DNA of 64,000 nt. Origin: Streptomyces sp. DvalAA-14 (GTDB lineage Bacteria > Actinomycetota > Actinomycetes > Streptomycetales > Streptomycetaceae). Positions 52,413 through 60,400 of the stretch are shown one piece after another. Every line of letters begins with the position of its first letter. Positions within the stretch are counted from its first letter, which is position 1. The notes beneath the pieces were generated by a model. The model worked only from the letters and a program-made list of their open reading frames with translations, did not search any database and was not told where the DNA came from. Location: NCBI RefSeq assembly GCF_900091855.1, contig NZ_FMCH01000356.1, positions 17,998 through 81,997 of the forward strand, given 5' to 3'. A program made the position numbers and the translations under genes.

Positions 52413-53060
52413 TCAGGTCAGGAGTTCGTGGTGGAGCGCGCGGGCGAGCCAGTCGCGGAACGCCTCGTACGTCCAGTCCCGGTCGCCGACGAGATGGCGG
52501 TGGAGGCCGGGGTCGTTGTAGACGGTGATCACATCGGCGGCCCGGTCCGGGGTGAGGCGGGGGGAGAGGGCTTCGGCGGCGGTGAGGAGGGCGACGATCT
52601 GCCGCGCGCCTTCCAGCCGCTGGCGTCCGATGTCGGCCCACAGTGCGGCCACGTCCTCGTCGGTGTCGGCAGCGGTGCGGACGACGTCGTACAGCGCGGA
52701 GACCCGTGCCACGGCGGGGGCGAGGATATCGGCGTAGGCGGCGACGATCTCGGCCCCGCTGCCGAGCGCCCGCAGCTTTTGCGACTCGGGGCGGCCGGCC
52801 AGCGGGACGGGGCGTTCATCGCCCACCACGGCCTGGTCGTAGACGGTCTTGAGCAGGTAGGGCTTTCCGCCGGCCGCGGTGAAGACGGTCGAGCGGCTGA
52901 CTCCCGCGGTCTCGGCGATGGCGTCGATCGAGGTGCCCGTGTAGCCGCGGCTCGCGAAGAGCTGGGAAGCGGCTGCGAGCACCGCGTGCCGGGTGGCTTC
53001 GGCCTGCCGGGCCCGGATGCCTGAGCGGGGCGTCGCTTCGGCTGGTGGCCTCCCGCTCAT
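52413..53060 (-). CDS. TetR-family transcriptional regulator
   Basis: A 215-residue repressor. The N-terminal DNA-binding domain is clear (ATRHAVLAAASQLFASRGYT and the recognition region SIDAIAETAGVSRSTVF). The C-terminal half is the usual variable ligand-binding all-helical domain. ATG 53060 has AGGAG and GAGG upstream. It faces away from an SDR gene that starts 332 bases away; an imperfect palindrome over that gene's minus-10 box at 53260-53278 is a plausible operator, so it likely controls the SDR gene and perhaps itself. Confidence 0.92.
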   Translation of the reverse strand: MSGRPPAEATPRSGIRARQAEATRHAVLAAASQLFASRGYTGTSIDAIAETAGVSRSTVFTAAGGKPYLLKTVYDQAVVGDERPVPLAGRPESQKLRALGSGAEIVAAYADILAPAVARVSALYDVVRTAADTDEDVAALWADIGRQRLEGARQIVALLTAAEALSPRLTPDRAADVITVYNDPGLHRHLVGDRDWTYEAFRDWLARALHHELLT

Positions 53061-53248
53061 GGTCCTCGCTCCTGGTCCGATTCGGCTGCGCTGCCGCGCT
53101 CCGCCCTGCTGCCGTGGGGCCGCGCCGCCGCAGGGCTCCGGCTCTCCGGGCGCCGCAGCTACCGAGCCTACCGGCCGTCTCCGCGCGCTCCTTCCGGCCG
53201 CGCCCTCCCCGGGCGCGGCTGCGTGAGCGCGCCTGCACAGAGCGCCAC

Positions 53249-53278
53249 GGACAATTTCATCAGACTCCGAGTATGATA
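53249..53278 (+). promoter_or_regulatory. Promoter and TetR-type operator upstream of the SDR gene
   Basis: CGGACA (53249-53254) and TATGAT (53273-53278) with an 18-base spacer form a promoter. ATCAGACTC-C-GAGTATGAT (53260-53278) is a 19-bp inverted repeat with one mismatch overlapping the minus-10 box. No gene is seen in the rest of the 332-base divergent gap. Confidence 0.65.
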
Positions 53279-53392
53279 TTTTTGAGTTCAACAACAACGG
53301 TGGCCCCGGCCGGCACCGGCGGCTCTCGCACGCCGCCGGCCTGCGACGTTGCCACCCTCTGCGCAGAACGTCATCCCACGGAGAAACGCACC

Positions 53393-54160
53393 ATGTCTGT
53401 TATGAACACCTTTATTCCGACCCTGCCGGTCCCGGGCGAGTTCGCGGGGCGCCGCGCCCTGGTCACCGGCGGATCGCGCGGGATCGGCGCGGCCCTGGCC
53501 CAGCGACTCATCGACGGTGGGGCCACGGTCGTGGCCAGTGCCCGCAGCCGCACGGAGGACACCCCCAAGGACGCGACCTTCATCAGCGGGGACATCCGCA
53601 CCGCCGACGGAGCACGCCGCCTCGTCGGCGAAGCCCTCGGGGCGCTCGGCGGCCTCGACATCCTGGTGAACAACGCCGGCGCGGCCCGCGTGCACTTCGG
53701 GGAGATCCCCGACGAGGAGTGGGAGGACTCCCTCGCGATCAACTTCCTGTCGGCGGTCCGGCTGACCGCGGCCGCCCTGCCGGCTCTCAAGGAGAGTCCG
53801 AAGGCCGCGGTCATCAATGTCTCCACCGGCGTCAGTGCCAACCCGCCGGCCCCGGTCATGCACTACGGCGCGGCGAAGGCGGCCCTGGAGAGCTGGTCCA
53901 AGAGCCTGGCCACCCAGCTGTCCCCCGCCGGGATCCGGGTCAACACCGTGGTGCTGGGCATGATGGCCACACCGGGCGGCACCGAACTCCTGGAGACGAT
54001 GGCGGGGGCGATGGGCGCCACGGCGGAGCAGGTCTACTCCTCGATTCCGCTGGGCCGGGCCGGCGACTCCCGCGACGCGGCCGAGGCGATCGCTTTCCTT
54101 CTGTCCGACCGGGCCCAGTGGATCGCCGGCAGTTCCCTCGCCGTCAACGGCGGCGCCTGA
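53393..54160 (+). CDS. Short-chain dehydrogenase/reductase (SDR)
   Basis: A 255-residue NAD(P)-dependent oxidoreductase of the classical SDR type. TGGSRGIGAALAQRL is the cofactor loop, NNAGAA follows near residue 93, the catalytic Ser is in NVSTG, and HYGAAKAALESW supplies Tyr and Lys. SARSRTE after strand 2 (an Arg) favours NADP. The C-terminal WIAGSSLAVNGGA is the standard ending. ATG 53393 has GGAG nine bases upstream. It is divergent from, and probably controlled by, the TetR regulator. Substrate unknown. Confidence 0.92.
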   Translation: MSVMNTFIPTLPVPGEFAGRRALVTGGSRGIGAALAQRLIDGGATVVASARSRTEDTPKDATFISGDIRTADGARRLVGEALGALGGLDILVNNAGAARVHFGEIPDEEWEDSLAINFLSAVRLTAAALPALKESPKAAVINVSTGVSANPPAPVMHYGAAKAALESWSKSLATQLSPAGIRVNTVVLGMMATPGGTELLETMAGAMGATAEQVYSSIPLGRAGDSRDAAEAIAFLLSDRAQWIAGSSLAVNGGA

Positions 54161-54203
54161 CCGGCTGACGCGGCTCCCCGACGCGGTGCGTAGGTTGGGA
54201 ATC

Positions 54204-54713
54204 ATGACGATCGAGGTGGCACTGCGTGCTTTCCGGGAGGGCGACGCCGCCGAGGTGACGGATCTGCTGCACCGCGCCTACGCGGAGTTGGGGGCCCAAG
54301 GGCTGAACTTCACCGCGGTCGACCAGGACGAGGAGACCACGCTCAGCAGGGCATCGGCCGGAGCGTGCTGGGTGGTGGTGGCACGCGGCCGGATCGTCGC
54401 CACCGGCACGGTCTCCCTTCCTCCGCACGAGGGCCTGCGGACGCTCACCCGGCATGCCCGGGTGAGCACCCGGGCCTGGCTGAATCAACTCGCCGTCGAC
54501 CCCTCGCTGCGCGGGCACGGGTACGCGCGGCTCCTGCGTGAGCAGGGCTTCGCCTGGGCGCGGGGCGCGGGCGCCACGTCCATCGGCCTCGACACCGCGC
54601 TGTCGGCCGACCACCTCGTCCGGCTCTACCGGGGCTGGGATTTCACGCACCGCGACACCATTCAGGTGCCCGGCAAGGTCTACCGGAGCGTGGTGATGAC
54701 CCGCTCGCTGTGA
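54204..54713 (+). CDS. GNAT family N-acetyltransferase
   Basis: A 169-residue acetyltransferase. LRAFREGDAAEVTDLLHRAY opens the fold; LNQLAVDPSLRGHGYARLLR holds the acetyl-CoA loop (RGHGYA); GLDTALSADHLVRLYRGWDF is the last conserved motif. The substrate is unknown. ATG 54204 has no ribosome-binding sequence, and TAGGTT ends seven bases upstream, so the mRNA is probably leaderless. It lies 43 bases after the SDR gene but appears to have its own promoter. It converges with the ABC operon. Confidence 0.9.
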   Translation: MTIEVALRAFREGDAAEVTDLLHRAYAELGAQGLNFTAVDQDEETTLSRASAGACWVVVARGRIVATGTVSLPPHEGLRTLTRHARVSTRAWLNQLAVDPSLRGHGYARLLREQGFAWARGAGATSIGLDTALSADHLVRLYRGWDFTHRDTIQVPGKVYRSVVMTRSL

Positions 54714-54790
54714 GGGATGGCCGCGCCCTCCAGGTCCCGCCGTGCGGCGGCCGCACGGGTCGCCCGCCCACCGGGCGGCGCCAGGCCCGT

Positions 54791-57106
54791 TCACTCGTTG
54801 CGGGCGGTCTCGGGACCGGTGATCCGCCGGAGCAGCGGCAGCGTGGCGGCGATGACGGCGAGGGCGGCGGTGAGGCCGCCGGCGACCATGAGGTAGTACT
54901 CGCCGCCCGGCGGCCGCAGCGAGTAGCCGAGTTGCGCCTCGAGGAAGAGCTGCGCGGCCAGGAGGCCGGTGCCGATCGCCACCGCGGCGACGACGAAGAG
55001 CGGTACCGCGCTCTCCAGCAGCACGACCCGGCGCAGTACGGCCAGCCGCACCCCGGTCAGCCGCAGCAGGCCGAAGGGGCGTCTGCGGTCGCTCAGCCCG
55101 CCGGCGACGCTCACCGCGAGGCCGCAGCCGGCGATCGGGAAACTGACCGCGATCACCACTCCGGACAGCTGCTGGTAGCCGTCGAGTTGCTGGGAGATCC
55201 GGGCCCGGTCCTCGGCGATGGTGAACGGGACGCGCTGGTCGGGGTATCCGGCGGCCAGCACGGTACGGGCCCGCTCGACCGCCGGGGTCGTTCCGTCGGT
55301 GGTGACGACGATCTGCTGCACCGGGAGGGTCCTCAGCTGCTCCGGGGTGCTCCTGGCGGCGGGCCAGACCGCGGGCCAGCGAACTCCCCGGTCCTGCAGC
55401 CCGATCACGCTGAACGAGTCATTGACCGTTGCGGTCCGGGCCCCGGCCGGGCAGGTGCCGAAGACCGGTGTGGTGGCCAGTTGCGCGCAGTCGGCCAGTC
55501 CGCCGCCGAGCCCCGGGCCCGGGTCCGGATCGGCGTGCGGATCCGTATGGATTACCGTCACACCGCGCACTCCCGGTACCGAACGCAGCGCGGCCAGCAG
55601 ACTGCCGGACGGCGAGGCCGCGGTCCCGATCAGCCGACCCCCGGCGTCGAAGTCCTGGTACTGCCCGATGACGGTGCTGCGGATCTGCCCGCTCCCGTGC
55701 GGGATGCCCCGTTCGGCGACCATGGAGGTGATCACCCCGACGGCCGTACTGGTGACGCAGAGGGCCAGGACGAGTCCGCTCACCGCGCGGAAGCCGGCCT
55801 TGGGGTCGTCCGAGAGCCGGCGACCGGCGACGAGTCGGGCCGGCCGGCTGGTGCGCCGGGCCATCAGCCGGGCGCCGACCATGGTCAGCCATGGTCCGGC
55901 GTGCACAATCCCGCCCATCACCAGCAGGATGCCCGGCACGAACGCCCGGATCTGGCCGTCACTGGTCTTCGGGTCCCGGCCGATGAAGTAGGCGAGTTCG
56001 AGCAGCCCCGCGGCCAGCGGGATCATCCGGTGGGCCCGGGGCGGGCGCGGTGTGACCCGCCGGGCCACACCGAGCGGCGAGATCCGCACGCGCCGCAGCG
56101 CGATGCGCGCCGACACCGCCGCCGCCACCGGGACACCGAGGGTGACCAGCAGGACGTCGCCGGCCGACAGGGACAGGTCGCCGACGAAGAACGGTGTCGT
56201 GGTGAAGGAGATCCTCGCCAGCAGCGGGCGGATCAGGAAGAACAGGCCGAAGCCGCCGGCGGTGCCGGCCGCGGCGGCGAGCGCCGACTCGACGGCTGCG
56301 ATCACCGAGACCTGCCGGGGGGTGGCGCCGACCAGCCGCATCGAGGCGAAGCGCTGCTCCCGGCGGGCCGCCGACAGCCGGGTCGCGGTGCCGATGAGGA
56401 CGAGCACCGGGAAGATCAGGGCGACGGCCACCACGGACAGGATGAGCTTCATTCCGTTGCTGTCCGTACCGGCGGCGACAACGCATTGGCTGCCGTCGCA
56501 GCGGCTGGGCGAGGCGTCCGTGATCGAGGTGACGCGTTCGGCCCGGTGACCGGCCGCGAGTTGGTCGGGACGGCGGCCGACGACGACGATCAGGGAGTCC
56601 GGGCCCGGGAGCGCCGCGTCGCCGATCGCGCCGATCAGGTGGCCGGGATAGCGGGCGGCGAGTTCGGCGGCGGGGGTGGAGTCGAGCAGCGCGATGAGGG
56701 CCGGGGAGGCGTAGAACTCCCCGGGTCCGGGCAGTCGCGGGATTCCTGGCGGCACCGGTGAGCGGGGACCGGTGGCAGCCAGGTCGACCCGGCCGATGAC
56801 CTTGCCGTCGAAGCTGTCGGCCCGCAGCATCCACCACAGCGGGTCCACCGCGGCACCGTCACCGGCAGCGGGGTGCGACTCCCCCGCCGACCCCGACACC
56901 CTCGCCGGCCCCGTCGGCCCCGCCGCGCCGGCTGTCCCCGTGTTGAGCCAGGCGTTGCGGGCGTCCTGCGTGCCGGTGGCGTTCAGCGCCGCCAGCACGC
57001 CGAGCAGCAGCCCCACTCCCAGCGCCACGGCCGCCGCGACGATGACGAGGCGGGCGATCGCGTCCTTGCCGCCGCTCAGCGTGAGCCGGACGCCGAGGCG
57101 GATCAC
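54791..57106 (-). CDS. FtsX-like ABC transporter permease
   Basis: A 771-residue membrane protein of the FtsX/MacB permease type with about ten hydrophobic segments: one near the N-terminus (LVIVAAAVALGVGLLLGVLA), four in the centre around residues 225-430, and the last four or so after about 640, with large extracytoplasmic loops between. It would work with the ATPase encoded immediately upstream. GTG 57106 overlaps the ATPase stop (GTGA), giving coupled translation. The third gene of a PadR-ATPase-permease operon. Such systems often export lipids, peptides or antibiotics; the cargo is unknown. Confidence 0.9.
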   Translation of the reverse strand: MIRLGVRLTLSGGKDAIARLVIVAAAVALGVGLLLGVLAALNATGTQDARNAWLNTGTAGAAGPTGPARVSGSAGESHPAAGDGAAVDPLWWMLRADSFDGKVIGRVDLAATGPRSPVPPGIPRLPGPGEFYASPALIALLDSTPAAELAARYPGHLIGAIGDAALPGPDSLIVVVGRRPDQLAAGHRAERVTSITDASPSRCDGSQCVVAAGTDSNGMKLILSVVAVALIFPVLVLIGTATRLSAARREQRFASMRLVGATPRQVSVIAAVESALAAAAGTAGGFGLFFLIRPLLARISFTTTPFFVGDLSLSAGDVLLVTLGVPVAAAVSARIALRRVRISPLGVARRVTPRPPRAHRMIPLAAGLLELAYFIGRDPKTSDGQIRAFVPGILLVMGGIVHAGPWLTMVGARLMARRTSRPARLVAGRRLSDDPKAGFRAVSGLVLALCVTSTAVGVITSMVAERGIPHGSGQIRSTVIGQYQDFDAGGRLIGTAASPSGSLLAALRSVPGVRGVTVIHTDPHADPDPGPGLGGGLADCAQLATTPVFGTCPAGARTATVNDSFSVIGLQDRGVRWPAVWPAARSTPEQLRTLPVQQIVVTTDGTTPAVERARTVLAAGYPDQRVPFTIAEDRARISQQLDGYQQLSGVVIAVSFPIAGCGLAVSVAGGLSDRRRPFGLLRLTGVRLAVLRRVVLLESAVPLFVVAAVAIGTGLLAAQLFLEAQLGYSLRPPGGEYYLMVAGGLTAALAVIAATLPLLRRITGPETARNE

Positions 57107-57861
57107 GAGCCGGCCCGGTCGGCGGCCGGCGCGGCCGGGGCGGGCCGTGCGCGCGGCGGGGACAGGGAGGTCACCTTGCCGTCGCGCACCATGACTTCGC
57201 GGTCCGCGCACGCGGCCACCCGCGGCTCGTGGGTGACCAGGACGACCGTCGTGCCCTGTTCGCGGGCCGCGCCGACCAGGAGCTCCATGACCTGTTCGCC
57301 GGTGAGCGAGTCGAGGGACCCGGTCGGTTCGTCGGCGAACAGCACGTCGGGCCGGGACACCAGTGCCCGCGCCAGTGCGACGCGTTGGGCCTGCCCGCCC
57401 GACAACTCCCCCGACCTGCGCCCTTCCAGCCCGTCCAGGCCGAGCCGGCCGAACCAGCCCCGGGCTTCGGACAGCGCCCCCGCCCGGCGGGTGCCGCCCA
57501 GGAGCAGCGGCAGCGCGACATTCTCCTCGGCGGTCAGTTCGGGGACGAGCTGGCCGAACTGGAAGACGAACCCGAAGCGGTCCCGGCGCAGTTCGGTGCG
57601 TTCGGTCTCGCGCATGCGGTCGACCCGGCGGCCGTCGAACAGGATTTCCCCGCTGTCGGGCGTGAGGATCCCGGCCAGGCAGTGCAGCAGGGTGGATTTG
57701 CCCGATCCGCTCGGGCCCATAATGGCCAGGACCTCACCGGACGCCACCGCCAGGTCCGCGCCGCGCAGTGCGGGCGTCCGGCCGAAGGACCGTACGACCC
57801 CGCGCGCTTCGATCAGAAGATCCGCCGCGCCGGACCGCGCCGTTGTGCCGTGGCCGTTCAC
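57103..57861 (-). CDS. ABC transporter ATP-binding protein (MacB/LolD-type)
   Basis: A 252-residue nucleotide-binding subunit. Walker A MGPSGSGKSTLLHCLAG, Q-loop FVFQFGQLVPELTAEENVAL, signature LSGGQAQRVALARAL, Walker B VLFADEPTGSLD and the switch His in LVTHEPRVAACAD are all intact. The PTGSLDS motif and the ENV block are typical of the LolD/MacB branch that pairs with FtsX-like permeases. GTG 57861 has GGAGG seven bases upstream and overlaps the PadR stop; its own stop overlaps the permease start. Confidence 0.94.
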   Translation of the reverse strand: MNGHGTTARSGAADLLIEARGVVRSFGRTPALRGADLAVASGEVLAIMGPSGSGKSTLLHCLAGILTPDSGEILFDGRRVDRMRETERTELRRDRFGFVFQFGQLVPELTAEENVALPLLLGGTRRAGALSEARGWFGRLGLDGLEGRRSGELSGGQAQRVALARALVSRPDVLFADEPTGSLDSLTGEQVMELLVGAAREQGTTVVLVTHEPRVAACADREVMVRDGKVTSLSPPRARPAPAAPAADRAGS

Positions 57862-58382
57862 TTCCGCACCTCCTCGGCGAGCGGGCCCAGCCGGGCGGCG
57901 GTGACCTCGATCCACCGGAGGTCGGCTTCCAGCCGGAACATGCCGTGGTCGGCGAGGAGTTTGTCGACCAGTTGGCCGGTCCGCTTGGTCTCGGCCAGCT
58001 CCCGCATCCGCCGCAGATGTTCCGTGCGCTGCACGTCGAGATAAGCCTGGGCGTCGCGCCCCAGCATCAGCGCCAGCACGACCTTGCTGAACAGCTCCGT
58101 CTGCAGGTGCGGTTCGGCCTCGACCGGCTCGGTCAGCCAGGCCTCGACCTCGGTGGCCCCCAACTCGGTGATGACGTACCGCTTGCGGTCGGGACCCGAT
58201 CCCGGCTCGGCCGGCCCGACCACCACCTTCCCGTCCCGGGCGAGGCGGCCCAGGGTCGAATACACCTGCCCGAGCAGCAGCGGCTTGCCCCGGCTGAAGT
58301 AGGTGTCGTAGTCGCGTTTGAGGTCGTAACCGTGGCTGGGTTCCCGTTCGAGGAGCCCGAGGAGCGTCAGAGGGACCGTCAT
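57858..58382 (-). CDS. PadR-family transcriptional regulator
   Basis: A 174-residue repressor. The winged helix occupies about residues 1-75 (LTLLGLLEREPSHGYDLKRD, LLLGQVYSTLGRLARDGKV, then the RYVITELGATEVEAWL wing end). The C-terminal Vir-type helical part mediates dimerisation. ATG 58382 follows a minus-10 box by seven bases without a ribosome-binding sequence. The gene is first in an operon with an ABC ATPase and an FtsX-like permease, all coupled by four-base overlaps. The double palindrome at 58388-58412 covers its promoter, so it should repress itself and the exporter until the exported compound binds. Confidence 0.92.
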   Translation of the reverse strand: MTVPLTLLGLLEREPSHGYDLKRDYDTYFSRGKPLLLGQVYSTLGRLARDGKVVVGPAEPGSGPDRKRYVITELGATEVEAWLTEPVEAEPHLQTELFSKVVLALMLGRDAQAYLDVQRTEHLRRMRELAETKRTGQLVDKLLADHGMFRLEADLRWIEVTAARLGPLAEEVRK

Positions 58383-58387
58383 AACCG

Positions 58388-58419
58388 AGTGTCTACACTG
58401 AGTGTGCACACTGCGTCAA
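58388..58419 (-). promoter_or_regulatory. PadR promoter with tandem double operator
   Basis: AGTGTCTACACT and AGTGTGCACACT (5-2-5 palindromes) repeat at exactly 13-bp spacing at 58388-58399 and 58401-58412. On the minus strand TTGACG (58414-58419), an 18-base spacer and TAGACA (58390-58395) form the promoter, so both palindromes lie on it. The ATG starts seven bases after the minus-10 box. Confidence 0.8.
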
Positions 58420-58454
58420 TCGTTCACGGTCCGGCCTCCGCCGGGGTGTTGGCT

Positions 58455-58680
58455 TCAGCGGCGTCCGCGCCGGCCGCGCGGCACGCCCGAGAGTTCGCCG
58501 ACCGGCGCGAGCACGTGTCCGCCGTCACCGGAGCACCACCACACGGCCGAGCCCCTCCACTGCGCGCCGTGGACACCGAACAGGTGCCGTGGGCACACCG
58601 GCCAGACCCGCCCGGTCCGTACGAGCAGGCTCTCCTGGATCAGGATCGCCAGGCCGGTCAGGGCGCTGGTGGGGATCGCG
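58455..58680 (-). pseudogene. N-terminally truncated small protein remnant
   Basis: The frame reads LTGLAILIQESLLVRTGRVW, then PVCPRHLFGVHGAQWRGSAV and WWCSGDGGHVLAPVGELSG before a stop at 58455-58457. Its paired Cys/His sites (CPRH, WWC) and the APVGEL ending match a family of small Streptomyces proteins, in which this is the C-terminal half. I find no start codon in the frame upstream before the I36 gene, and the N-terminal half is missing. Codon use is typical of coding sequence, so it is probably a truncated gene. Confidence 0.5.
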
Positions 58681-58763
58681 GCGCGGTCGGGCGCCGCCGA
58701 CGCCGGTCTTTCATCCGTCCGGCCCGGAGCCGTGATGGCCGGCCCCGGCCCGGACCGACTGCC

Positions 58764-59165
58764 TCAGCAGGCGCTGCGGATGGCCACGGCGTCGATCCTG
58801 CCGCCGAAGTTGGTGTCGTAGGCCTTGGCGTAGTCACCGATGTTGACCGCGCGGAAGTCGCGCGGGTCGTAGTCGATGAAGCAGGCGCGAACGTTGGCAT
58901 AGAAGGAGTAGACGTGGTCGTGCAGGTTGGGCGGCATGTCGCGGTAGCCGTTGGAGGGCATCCAGCGCCAGGGGGTACCCGAGAAGTCCCTGTCGTGCCA
59001 GAAGCAGATCTCCCCTGCCGCGCACTGCTCGGCCGCCTGCTGCCGGGCGGCGTCGGCCACTCGTCCGGCGGGGGTGACGGCGCCCGCCGGGGAGGGGCTC
59101 GCGGTGCCGACCAGGGCGACGCAGGCAGCGGCCGCGAGGGCGGCCAGACCCGTCCGAATGCGCAT
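58764..59165 (-). CDS. Secreted peptidase inhibitor family I36 protein
   Basis: A 133-residue exported protein. Signal peptide about 1-29 (GLAALAAAACVALVGTASPS, cut after PAGA). The mature part contains AAGEICFWHDRDFSGTPWRW and VYSFYANVRACFIDYD, the crystallin-like pattern (C-x-W/Y...Y..G...) of the I36 family, whose type member SMI inhibits metalloproteinases. Two or three cysteines can form a disulfide. ATG 59165 has AAGGACG nine bases upstream. Monocistronic. Confidence 0.85.
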   Translation of the reverse strand: MRIRTGLAALAAAACVALVGTASPSPAGAVTPAGRVADAARQQAAEQCAAGEICFWHDRDFSGTPWRWMPSNGYRDMPPNLHDHVYSFYANVRACFIDYDPRDFRAVNIGDYAKAYDTNFGGRIDAVAIRSAC

Positions 59166-59396
59166 GGAGATACGTCCTTCCGCTGGAGGTGGTGCCGCCG
59201 GGCCTGATACCCGACCCGCCCAATGCACCACCCCTGCGTCCCGAATGTCTCCCGAACCGACCGATAAGCCCCCATTCGGGCTAGGAGCGGTGTGCATCCG
59301 GTGACGTCACGTCCGGGGAGAACTCCCCCGGTCCGGCCGCCAACAGCCCGTCAACCGAGCCCACTCCGGAGCGACGAGCCTGGCCCGACCGACGGA

Positions 59397-60234
59397 TCAG
59401 GGCAGTTTCGCGATCTGCGCGGTGACCACGTCCATGGGCAGAGCCACGGTCCTGCCCGGGTTGCTCTGCACCTGGAACCAGGCGATGACGGAGCCCTTGC
59501 GAACCACCAACTGCTCGAAGGGGACGCGCACCGTGCCCTCCGCGTCGCTCATCTTCTCCATGATCCCGTACTCGACGGCCTCGTCGCCGAGATTCGGGTC
59601 GGGCAGCGGTCGGGGGTGCTCGAAGCCCTGTGTCATGTCGACCGGCCCGGTGAACGAGGTGCATCGGGACAGCGCCGCCCGCAGGTCGGCCAGGACCTTG
59701 TGCGCGTCGCCGGGCCGGTACGCGATCAGGGCTGTCTCCACGGAGTCGCCGTGCCCGCTGGCGGCGTCGTCGGTGTGGGCGTACTGCCGGTAGGCACTGC
59801 CCTGCTGGCTGTTCTCGTAGACGTGCTGGCAGCTCGGCGGGGAGATCCGGGGCAGGGGGGGCCAACAGGCTGCCGGGTATCTCCGTCCCGTCGGCGGCGC
59901 GCGCCCCTTCGGTACCGAACCGGTAGCCCGGCAGGTCCTTTTGGTCGAGCACGTAGGTGCTGAGTTCCCGTTGCCCCACCAAGCGCGAATTGCTGCGGCT
60001 CTCCGGCCCGCTCCGGGCCGCGGGCGTACCCGTCGGCACGGCGTACGGCGACGCACTGGGCTTCCCCGTCCCGGCCGAGCCGGTCCCCGCGCCCGCGGAA
60101 CGTCCGGGAGACGCGGCCGCCCCCGGTTTCCGGAGAACCCCGTTGCCGCTCCCGCCCCCGCACCCCGCCACCGTGCCCAGCGCCGCTGCGGTGCAGACCG
60201 CCACCGCCGCACGCAGCAGCCAGCCGTTCGGCAT
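59397..60234 (-). pseudogene. Lipoprotein of unknown function, frameshifted at a seven-base homopolymer
   Basis: About 278 residues if read through. A lipoprotein signal peptide ends in the lipobox VAGC (about residue 25), followed by Gly/Ser/Pro-rich linker and then a globular part with STYVLDQKDLPGYRFG. After GSLLAP the frame is lost; another frame continues RISPPSCQHVYENSQQG to the end (ALPMDVVTAQIAKLP). The switch occurs at a run of seven C (minus strand; G at 59855-59861), consistent with one extra base. I do not recognise the family; the C-terminal region resembles exported lipoproteins common in Streptomyces. ATG 60234 with a G-rich upstream sequence. Confidence 0.72.
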
Positions 60235-60350
60235 ACCCCACCCCTGACTTCCGTCCCACCCACCCCGACAGCGCCGGACGGCGCCCGACGGGGCATTCAA
60301 CACGGCCCCGGACCGGCGCCCGCCACCGGGCTCGGGCGAACGCGGGCCGC

Positions 60351-60400
60351 CGGGCCGCTCAGAGCCGCTCAGAGCCGCTCAGGGCAGGTCAGGGCAGCTC
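60351..60400 (-). repeat. Decamer repeats over the stop codon of the haloalkane dehalogenase gene
   Basis: Five related 10-bp units in tandem, CGGGCCGCTC, AGAGCCGCTC twice, then AGGGCAGGTC and AGGGCAGCTC. The last units encode the C-terminus of the dehalogenase; each carries a possible stop TGA on the minus strand. Confidence 0.65.

Noticed and set aside
54710..56761. A 683-codon plus-strand frame opposite the FtsX-like permease
   Set aside because: Low-complexity Arg/Gly/Asp translation; the minus-strand permease is the real gene, coupled by overlaps with its ATPase.
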